From: Candidatus Bathyarchaeota archaeon CG07_land_8_20_14_0_80_47_9
GTDB taxonomy: Archaea > Thermoproteota > Bathyarchaeia > Bathyarchaeales > Bathycorpusculaceae
Reading direction: 5' to 3'
Length of the DNA stretch: 5,735 nt
Assembly (NCBI GenBank): GCA_002779555.1
Contig: PEWI01000188.1
Location: 1-5,735, forward strand
Part shown: positions 1 through 2,984 of the stretch, one piece after another
Numbering within the stretch: position 1 is the first letter of the stretch
How the letters are laid out: each line of letters opens with the position of its first letter
Translations under genes and position numbers: made by a program
The notes under the pieces: model-generated
What the model saw: only the letters and a program-made list of their open reading frames with translations
Databases searched by the model: none
What the model was told of the DNA's origin: nothing

Positions 1-105
1 AACCCCTGGAAAACTCTTCACAACAGCGTTTAAGTCAACTTTCTGGTTTAAAGTGGCAGCAGCAACAACGTTTTGAATTTTTATTATGGCTTTAGTCTTC
101 GGCAT
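1..105 (-). CDS. tbp: TATA-box-binding protein, N-terminal 35 residues (partial)
   Basis: TBP binds the TATA box of archaeal promoters and recruits TFB and RNA polymerase. From the ATG at 105-103 the minus strand reads MPKTKAIIKIQNVVAAATLN, then a segment ending DLNAVVKSFPGV. This is the first strand and helix of the first TBP repeat, where archaeal TBPs carry an 'I-x-N-V-V-A-(S/A)-A-T-L' motif followed by 'D-L-x-x-V'. The remaining roughly 150 residues, including the second direct repeat, lie beyond the window edge, so intactness cannot be judged. The start is well placed: a TATA box lies about 46 bp upstream. A chromosomal housekeeping gene here anchors the left edge of the window to an archaeon. 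Confidence 0.9.
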   Translation of the reverse strand, partial: MPKTKAIIKIQNVVAAATLNQKVDLNAVVKSFPGV

Positions 106-134
106 GAAACGTCACTTCTTATAGCGTGGCGGAT

Positions 135-155
135 GCTTAAATACCCTTTATAAAA
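135..155 (-). promoter_or_regulatory. Probable tbp promoter (TATA elements)
   Basis: On the minus strand CTTTTATAAAG (155-145) is a strong archaeal TATA box. Its centre is about 46 bp before the tbp ATG, which predicts a leader of about 20 nt. A second AT element, TATTTAAGC (143-135), lies closer and would give a near-leaderless transcript. Which is used cannot be decided by eye. Confidence 0.55.
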
Positions 156-208
156 GCCTTATGTTGTCAGTGTATAGAAGCTTCCCACACATTCCCTTTT
201 TTCTGTGA

Positions 209-214
209 GCGCGC
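209..214. repeat. GCGCGC palindrome, junction 1
   Basis: First of five GCGCGC-type palindromes (BssHII recognition sequence) in the left half of the window. It separates the tbp upstream region from a piece that carries minus-strand coding sequence. No gene is visibly cut here, so its status as a junction rests on analogy with the other four sites. Confidence 0.4.
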
Positions 215-222
215 ACTATAAT

Positions 223-336
223 TTAAAATGGTTCTCTCCGCCAAATATTGTATGGGCATTGTTTCCAGCAGTAGCTGCCTCCCTTAAAAACACAGCTTCG
301 GCATTCAGGCCTATCAAAAAACCTAGGCTTACTCAC
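223..336 (-). CDS. 37-aa Cys-rich small protein, unknown function
   Basis: Not recognised. The GTG start at 336-334 overlaps the stop of the preceding minus-strand reading frame by 4 nt (GTGA), an arrangement typical of translational coupling, and GGAAGGG just upstream can act as a ribosome-binding site. The protein has four cysteines in a C-x2-C-x7-C-x3-C pattern (C12, C15, C23, C27), with key segments PECRSCVF and SYCWKQCPYNIW, then a basic tail RREPF. This spacing could bind zinc or an Fe-S cluster, and the Trp/Tyr/Pro-rich composition argues against chance. The ORF ends 9 bp before junction 1, so it is complete. Function is not inferred. The chief doubt is its shortness. Confidence 0.5.
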   Translation of the reverse strand: MSKPRFFDRPECRSCVFKGGSYCWKQCPYNIWRREPF

Positions 337-413
337 AACCCTTCCACAGTACGGATATACCACGAAGTTTCACTTTTAGTTTGTGGGTAGCGCTTTTCCA
401 AGCTTGAGCGCGC
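333..413 (-). pseudogene. 3' remnant of an unknown gene, cut at junction 2
   Basis: Reading inward from the GCGCGCGC palindrome on the minus strand gives 26 codons and a TGA. The peptide has a coding-like composition (SSLEKRYPQTKSETSWYIRT then VEGL). Beyond the palindrome the frame reaches a stop (TAA, 428-426) within a few codons, so no upstream part of the gene is present. The stop overlaps the GTG of the Cys-rich small ORF, suggesting the two were an operon. I do not recognise the family. It is called a remnant because its 5' part appears to have been lost at the palindrome. Confidence 0.4.
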
Positions 414-415
414 GC
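408..415. repeat. GCGCGCGC palindrome, junction 2
   Basis: Second palindrome. To its left lies a minus-strand gene 3' end whose reading frame dies immediately beyond the palindrome. To its right begins a plus-strand promoter-like segment. The downstream half together with TAC forms GCGCTAC, which pairs with GTAGCGC at 387-393. Confidence 0.5.
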
Positions 416-432
416 TACGGAACACTTACAGT

Positions 433-470
433 CTTAAAGTGAGCATTATCATCAAAAATGTGAAAGGAGG
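433..470 (+). promoter_or_regulatory. Possible promoter and ribosome-binding site for the short ORF at 481
   Basis: CTTAAAG at 433-439 resembles a weak archaeal TATA box and predicts transcription start near 460. A clear Shine-Dalgarno sequence, GGAGG at 466-470, sits 10 nt before the ATG at 481 and fixes that start in preference to the ATG at 488. Confidence 0.4.
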
Positions 471-480
471 AAGACGCCTT

Positions 481-537
481 ATGAGTTATGAGAGAAGACG
501 CGGTTATGGTGGGGCTGCCCGTCCGCGCGCGCTATGA
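481..537 (+). pseudogene. 5' remnant of a Gly/Arg-rich protein gene, cut at junction 3
   Basis: An ATG with a good Shine-Dalgarno sequence (GGAGG) opens a frame reading MSYERRRGYGGAARP. It then runs into the GCGCGCGC palindrome at 525-532 and stops two codons later. The Arg/Gly-rich start resembles the basic leaders of small archaeal nucleic-acid-binding proteins, for example TRAM-domain proteins. No domain follows, so that link is a guess from memory. I infer that the body of the gene was lost at the palindrome. Confidence 0.35.
525..532. repeat. GCGCGCGC palindrome, junction 3
   Basis: Third palindrome. The SD-led frame from 481 closes just after it, while a different plus-strand frame with coding-like composition begins from it. 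It shares the 10-mer GCGCGCGCTA with junction 2. Confidence 0.45.
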
Positions 538-664
538 CGCACAGCATACACTACGAGATGCTATCAAGCGAGCAATATCTGAAAGCAGAATTGAATACAG
601 GTTCCTGGGACTTGCGTATGAGAAGGATGGCGTTCAACTGAAAAAGTCTTATGAGAACCTGTGA
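527..664 (+). pseudogene. 3' remnant of an unknown gene, cut at junction 3
   Basis: From the palindrome this frame reads 45 codons to a TGA with coding-like composition (segments RYDAQHTLRDAIKRA and EYRFLGLAYEKDGVQLKKSY). The same frame is open back to an ATG at 488, but that ATG lacks a suitably spaced ribosome-binding site and lies within the other SD-led frame. I therefore read it as the C-terminal end of a gene whose 5' part is missing. An independent 58-aa gene from 488 is the alternative. The family is not recognised. Its stop overlaps a GTG start (661) by 4 nt, as in an operon. Confidence 0.35.
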
Positions 665-717
665 GTCAGGTTTGGTTCAATGTGTTGGCTACGAACAAAG
701 GACGTACTGGCGCGCGC
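661..717 (+). pseudogene. Possible 5' remnant of a gene, cut at junction 4
   Basis: The GTG at 661 overlaps the preceding stop (GTGA) and opens a frame reading MSQVWFNVLATNKGRTG up to the palindrome at 710-717. Beyond that point the same strand is the antisense of cas4, so the frame there is meaningless. The only support is the coupled start and the absence of a stop over 19 codons, so this is weak. Confidence 0.2.
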
Positions 718-875
718 CAAGAATTGGGCGTTGCATGTAAAACCTTGTTAAAAAAGATCAGTCTTGGGCAGTAAGTGTAATGCTTAATATCCGTGACAGG
801 AACAAACTCTTCGGCGATGTCGGAAACAGGCAACCATTGCTTCCGTTTCAGCCACTCATCCTTATGCTTGCTCAA
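666..875 (-). pseudogene. cas4: Cas4 N-terminal fragment (truncated CRISPR adaptation nuclease)
   Basis: Cas4 is a RecB-like Fe-S exonuclease that processes prespacers for Cas1-Cas2. The fragment keeps the diagnostic N-terminus at residues 26-48: PVTDIKHYTYCPRLIFF followed by NKVLH. C36 is the first of the four cluster cysteines. At residues 53-55 the frame meets the GCGCGCGC palindrome, and the 14 codons after it are unrelated to Cas4. Missing are the RecB nuclease motifs (catalytic Asp, Glu, Lys and QxxxY) and the three C-terminal cysteines, so it cannot be active. The TTG start at 875 lies 21 bp after the DUF3368 stop with a GAGG-like ribosome-binding site upstream, so cas4 was probably co-transcribed with the toxin-antitoxin pair. 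Confidence 0.8.
710..717. repeat. GCGCGCGC palindrome, junction 4 (inside cas4)
   Basis: Fourth palindrome. The minus-strand cas4 frame enters it as codons for W-R-A and loses all Cas4 similarity afterwards, ending at 666. With its flanks it reads GGCGCGCGCC. This is one of the two best-supported breakpoints. Confidence 0.7.
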
Positions 876-896
876 TACTCAACAGACCTCACAACC

Positions 897-1409
897 TTAA
901 GCCTTTTCTAAAGCCTCCATGATCTTGGCGTAACTCTCAACGCTGCACCGCCAGCCAGCCGAAACCATCTCATTCACAGCCAGCTTAGCTTTCTCCTTCG
1001 TGATGAGCCTTTCTAAAACAGCTCTCATCAGAACGTACGGCGTACCCACATAGGATATCCCGTAGACCCTCGCGGTCTTTCTAGCCACTTGATCATCTAT
1101 CACTACCAAGCCCTTACGCTCTGGGGCAATCGTCAGAATTTCTGCATCTGTGACATGGAGCCCTTTTGTTTCTAACAGTCTTGACAAGAACTCATTATCT
1201 TTAGGTTCAACAATTCTGAACACGTTGTTTCTGGACATTTTCTCCAGAACTACTGCATCTGGAACGCCTTTACGTTTTCCCTCATCCACAACTTCTCTCT
1301 TGACCTTCGGCGACGTCAACTTCTCCTCTTTCAAGCCATCAAAGACTTCGCTCAACCCTACTTTGGTCAAGTAAATCAATGGTGTAGAATTGAAGACGAG
1401 CGGCTTCAC
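897..1409 (-). CDS. DUF3368 PIN-like toxin (predicted nucleic-acid-binding protein)
   Basis: A 170-aa PIN-like protein of the DUF3368 type, the usual partner of UPF0175 antitoxins and predicted to be a ribonuclease. The N-terminus carries the family's N-S-(S/T)-P-L-I motif (residues 7-11, NSTPLI) with Asn where classical PIN domains have the first Asp. The central acidic pair is D88/E90 (HVTDAEILTIA), and a strand-end acidic pair plus Arg follows (VVIDDQVARKTA, D105, D106, R110). The C-terminal helices after residue 128 match the family length. The GTG start overlaps the antitoxin stop by 4 nt (GTGA), giving translational coupling. The Asn-for-Asp substitution is normal for the family, and the RNA target is unknown. 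Confidence 0.8.
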   Translation of the reverse strand: MKPLVFNSTPLIYLTKVGLSEVFDGLKEEKLTSPKVKREVVDEGKRKGVPDAVVLEKMSRNNVFRIVEPKDNEFLSRLLETKGLHVTDAEILTIAPERKGLVVIDDQVARKTARVYGISYVGTPYVLMRAVLERLITKEKAKLAVNEMVSAGWRCSVESYAKIMEALEKA

Positions 1410-1729
1410 TTGGCCTTCGCCGCCGAAGCTTCCTTGATCTCCTTCTCTATCTCTTCAGGTGTATATCTGACCCATTCCACGTTGTGCTGCTTAACCAGAT
1501 CAGCGAACTCCCACAGCGAAAGCTTCGCCATCTCCGCAGCTTTGGCAAACGTCACCTTACCCTCACGCAGGAAGTCCAAGGCGGTCTGCTTTCTCCATTC
1601 CACGATTCCCATTTCAAGAAGGTTCCTCACGACCGTGGCCTTGTCCAGCTTCTCCTGCTCAATGATTTCAAGCAACTCCTTCTCTATTTCTGCAGGTATC
1701 CTCACAGCTAAAGGCTTAAGCGTCAACAT
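1406..1729 (-). CDS. UPF0175 family antitoxin
   Basis: A 107-aa protein with two parts. The N-terminal segment (residues 4-46, with AVRIPAEIEKELLEI) resembles ribbon-helix-helix-like DNA-binding antitoxin starts. The core (residues 48-85) contains ALDFLREGKVTFAKAAEMA and LSLWEFADLV, the UPF0175 signature in which a helix-turn-helix-like unit follows 'A-x-x-x-x-x-G-K-(V/I)-(T/S)'. A charged Ala/Lys-rich tail ends the protein. It should neutralise the DUF3368 toxin encoded immediately downstream (4-nt overlap) and may autorepress the operon. GGTGA at 1737-1733 (minus) sits just before the ATG and a TATA box about 38 bp upstream supports this start. Confidence 0.8.
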   Translation of the reverse strand: MLTLKPLAVRIPAEIEKELLEIIEQEKLDKATVVRNLLEMGIVEWRKQTALDFLREGKVTFAKAAEMAKLSLWEFADLVKQHNVEWVRYTPEEIEKEIKEASAAKAK

Positions 1730-1762
1730 GGCTCACCGTATACAAAAGATACCGAATGCAAA

Positions 1763-1772
1763 CATAAATACT
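1763..1772 (-). promoter_or_regulatory. Probable promoter of the UPF0175/DUF3368 operon
   Basis: AGTATTTATG on the minus strand matches an archaeal TATA box. Its centre is about 38 bp before the antitoxin ATG, predicting a leader of about 12 nt that carries the GGTGA ribosome-binding site. This gives the toxin-antitoxin pair, and possibly cas4, a promoter independent of cas2. Confidence 0.5.
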
Positions 1773-1783
1773 TTGCCACATAA

Positions 1784-1849
1784 AAAATACACAATTTTGT
1801 CTTTCTCCTCTTTCAACTCGTACTCTTTTGGCTGACCCACCTCTCTTAA
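1784..1849 (-). pseudogene. Decayed second cas2 tail
   Basis: The 57 bp at 1784-1840 align without gaps to the 3' end of cas2 at 2575-2631, with 44 of 57 positions identical by my hand alignment. On the minus strand it reads REVGQPKEYELKEEKDK then IVYF, against REVGKPKRYELKEERDK then VAYF in cas2. Five differences are silent. The cas2 stop (TGA) is replaced by TTA, and a few codons upstream the similarity ends with no Cas2 core present. It is a remnant of a homologous but not identical cas2 gene, sitting just before the promoter of the second toxin-antitoxin operon. Confidence 0.7.
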
Positions 1850-1910
1850 CACGCTACTACTCTTCATCTTCAGCTTTTTCAACTCTCACCCAAACCTTAA
1901 ATCATAACGC

Positions 1911-1918
1911 CAAAAAAG
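1911..1918 (-). terminator. Possible T-rich terminator after vapC
   Basis: A run of six T residues on the minus strand (1917-1912) follows the vapC stop by about 17 nt. Archaeal intrinsic termination often needs only a T-rich tract. There is no clear stem, so support is weak. The 85 bp between the decayed cas2 tail and vapC show no other feature I can name. Confidence 0.3.
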
Positions 1919-1933
1919 TAAATCAAGAATCAG

Positions 1934-2323
1934 CTATCCTATTAGAACCGCCTCTTTCACGCCTCTGAAGTGAGGGTCGCCTGTCAGCACTTTTGACCTA
2001 AGTCTTCTGGCAGTAACAAGCACATAAGCATCTGCGAGTCCAAAATCTCTTTCAATCTTTCGCATCTCAGCATGCAACAAGCCAGCCCGCCTAGAAACCT
2101 CCTCATCAACATTAACCACCTGCGAATTATTCAAAAGAACCCCATAAGCAACCTCAACATCCTGTCCTTCTCGGGCAGTTTTGCTTATCACTTCGGCAAT
2201 TGTTACGGCGCACGTGTAGATCTCGCTATTCTCCTCCTCAAAAACGGCTCTGACCTTTTCGCCGGCCCTGCTTCCCCTCAAATACTCTATCCAAGCATAC
2301 GCATCTATAACGTACTTACTCAT
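1934..2323 (-). CDS. vapC: VapC-type PIN domain ribonuclease toxin
   Basis: A 129-aa PIN-domain toxin, a Mg-dependent endoribonuclease that typically cleaves tRNA or rRNA. All four expected acidic positions are present: D7 (KYVIDAYAWIEYL), E44 (VTIAEVISK), D98 (FGLADAYVLVTA) and D116 (VLTGDPHF). It therefore looks catalytically competent, and its length is standard. I chose the ATG at 2323-2321 over an upstream ATG at 2344, because MSKYVIDAY is the usual N-terminus and it overlaps the antitoxin stop by 8 nt (ATGAGTAA), a normal VapBC coupling. The upstream start would add eight unrelated residues. Confidence 0.88.
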   Translation of the reverse strand: MSKYVIDAYAWIEYLRGSRAGEKVRAVFEEENSEIYTCAVTIAEVISKTAREGQDVEVAYGVLLNNSQVVNVDEEVSRRAGLLHAEMRKIERDFGLADAYVLVTARRLRSKVLTGDPHFRGVKEAVLIG

Positions 2324-2525
2324 GCGCAGCCAACTCGTCCTCAACAGTGAACCGCTTCATACCCTTAAGGACGCCGAAACTATCTTTCCTAACCTTCGTG
2401 ACCGTAATCTCTACAATTTCGCCTTCCTTTATCTTCTTGTTCTCCACAAGCTCTTTAGGCAACGTAACCACAAGCGAACCGCCCACCTTTCGCGTTTTTG
2501 CAAGCCCCACAGATATCACCACCAT
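2316..2525 (-). CDS. vapB: VapB-type antitoxin, AbrB/SpoVT fold
   Basis: A 69-aa antitoxin. Residues 9-45 form an AbrB-like swapped-hairpin DNA-binding domain (AKTRKVGGSLVVTLPKELV, then KIKEGEIVEI). The C-terminal tail (residues 49-69, DSFGVLKGMKRFTVEDELAA then HE) is the acidic toxin-wrapping segment common in archaeal VapB. It pairs with vapC immediately downstream (8-nt overlap) and should autorepress through its own promoter. The ATG at 2525 lies about 26 bp downstream of a TATA box, so the transcript is probably leaderless. Confidence 0.85.
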   Translation of the reverse strand: MVVISVGLAKTRKVGGSLVVTLPKELVENKKIKEGEIVEITVTKVRKDSFGVLKGMKRFTVEDELAAHE

Positions 2526-2530
2526 TACAT

Positions 2531-2556
2531 TAAATATAACTTAAGTGATATTTAAC
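2531..2556 (-). promoter_or_regulatory. Probable vapBC promoter (leaderless)
   Basis: GTTAAATATC (2556-2547, minus strand) is a TATA box centred about 26 bp before the vapB ATG, which fits a leaderless transcript. A second AT-rich element, GTTATATTTA (2540-2531), lies between it and the start and may be part of the AbrB-type operator or a second box that would initiate at the in-frame GTG near 2510. Confidence 0.5.
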
Positions 2557-2571
2557 CCTTGCCAAAACACA

Positions 2572-2826
2572 TCAAAAATACGCTACCTTGTCCCTCTCCT
2601 CCTTCAACTCATACCTCTTCGGCTTACCCACTTCACGTCTCCCCTTAAAACAAGTGTCACAAACAAGATACAACTGCACGTTCTCAACCAGATCCTTGAT
2701 CAAATTCTTCAAATCCACAAGCAAACTATTCAATTCATCCCTACGCAGACTACCGAAGAATGCGCTGTACTGAATCCGCTGCAACCCATAATCTTTCAGC
2801 GTCTCAGAAACCAAAGCCCACGCGCG
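2572..2826 (-). pseudogene. cas2: Cas2 lacking its N-terminus (cut at junction 5)
   Basis: Cas2 dimerises and bridges two Cas1 dimers in the spacer-integration complex. The frame from the palindrome reads R-A-W-A, then LVSETLKDYGLQRIQYSAFF, the Cas2 first helix and second strand, then SLRRDELNSLLVDL, VQLYLVCDTC and a basic tail ending KEERDKVAYF. Compared with remembered archaeal Cas2 proteins, about 15 N-terminal residues are missing, including the first strand with its conserved Asp ('YD'). The frame meets GCGCGC at 2827-2822 and nothing Cas2-like continues into the tRNA. The in-frame TTG at 2814 lies inside the conserved helix region and is not a credible start. The C-terminus appears complete. 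Confidence 0.82.
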
Positions 2827-2827
2827 C
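2822..2827. repeat. GCGCGC palindrome, junction 5 (cas2 / tRNA)
   Basis: Fifth palindrome. It abuts the encoded CCA end of tRNA-Pro on one side and the cut cas2 on the other. No such site was seen in the remaining 2.9 kb to the right. Confidence 0.65.
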
Positions 2828-2905
2828 TGGTGGGGCTGGAGAGATTTGAACTCTCGTCACGAGCGCCCGAGGCTCATAGCCTAGACCAAGCTAGCCGACA
2901 GCCCC
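2828..2905 (-). tRNA. tRNA-Pro (CGG), CCA encoded
   Basis: Complete cloverleaf on the minus strand. Acceptor GGGGCTG pairs with CAGCCCC, followed by discriminator A and encoded CCA. D arm: GGCT/GGCT with two G-U pairs and the loop G-G pair. Anticodon stem: TGAGC/GCTCG with 7-nt loop CTCGGGC, giving anticodon CGG with G at position 37, as expected for proline. Four-nt variable loop, then T arm GAGAG-TTCAAAT-CTCTC. Length 78 nt with CCA and no intron. It lies divergently from the NrdD-like gene and its 3' end touches junction 5. Confidence 0.93.
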
Positions 2906-2929
2906 ATGCGGATGCCTATTGAACTGAAA

Positions 2930-2944
2930 CCACAAAAATAAGTG
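2930..2944 (-). promoter_or_regulatory. Probable tRNA-Pro promoter
   Basis: CACTTATTTTTGTGG on the minus strand contains a TATA-like core centred about 32 bp before the tRNA 5' end, an acceptable distance for an archaeal tRNA promoter with a few nt of leader. Confidence 0.4.
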
Positions 2945-2955
2945 TTCCCTAACAC
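2942..2955. promoter_or_regulatory. Candidate operator, inverted repeat GTGTT-N4-AACAC
   Basis: A perfect 5-bp inverted repeat (GTGTT 2942-2946, AACAC 2951-2955) lies between the two divergent TATA elements and directly abuts the one for the winged-helix/NrdD-like gene. Position and symmetry suit a dimeric winged-helix regulator, possibly that gene's own product. No binding evidence exists in the sequence itself. Confidence 0.3.
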
Positions 2956-2963
2956 CTTTAAAC
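2956..2963 (+). promoter_or_regulatory. Probable promoter of the NrdD-like gene
   Basis: CTTTAAAC contains a TTTAAA TATA box centred near 2960, predicting transcription start near 2985. That coincides with the TTG of the longest frame (leaderless) or gives a leader of about 20 nt to the GTG at 3006, before which AGGA (2995-2998) could act as a ribosome-binding site. Confidence 0.5.
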
Positions 2964-2984
2964 TCTTACTTTCAAATAGTAGGC

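Noticed and set aside
309..328. GCCTA/TAGGC hairpin with an A6/T6 loop, as a minus-strand terminator
   Set aside because: The T-run lies inside the Cys-rich small ORF, where TTT TTT encodes two Phe residues. A terminator there would cut the coupled gene.
205..390. 61-codon plus-strand ORF
   Set aside because: It crosses junction 1, has no ribosome-binding site, and is antisense to the better-supported Cys-rich ORF and its upstream neighbour.
1410..1835. Long plus-strand ORF (141 codons)
   Set aside because: It is antisense to the UPF0175 antitoxin. Its Ser/Leu/Ile-rich composition is typical of a shadow frame of a Glu/Lys-rich gene.
420..2570. CRISPR array near the cas gene fragments
   Set aside because: No regularly spaced direct repeats of 24-37 nt are visible. 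The only repeat is the pair of cas2 tails.
2828..2905. tRNA read with an ATG anticodon (His) from the CTATGAG loop
   Set aside because: That folding breaks the D arm and anticodon-stem spacing. The CTCGGGC loop with the TGAGC/GCTCG stem gives a regular cloverleaf with Pro anticodon CGG.
2545..2922. Plus-strand ORF of 125 codons over cas2 and the tRNA
   Set aside because: It is antisense to cas2 and runs through the tRNA, with no start signals or recognisable domain.
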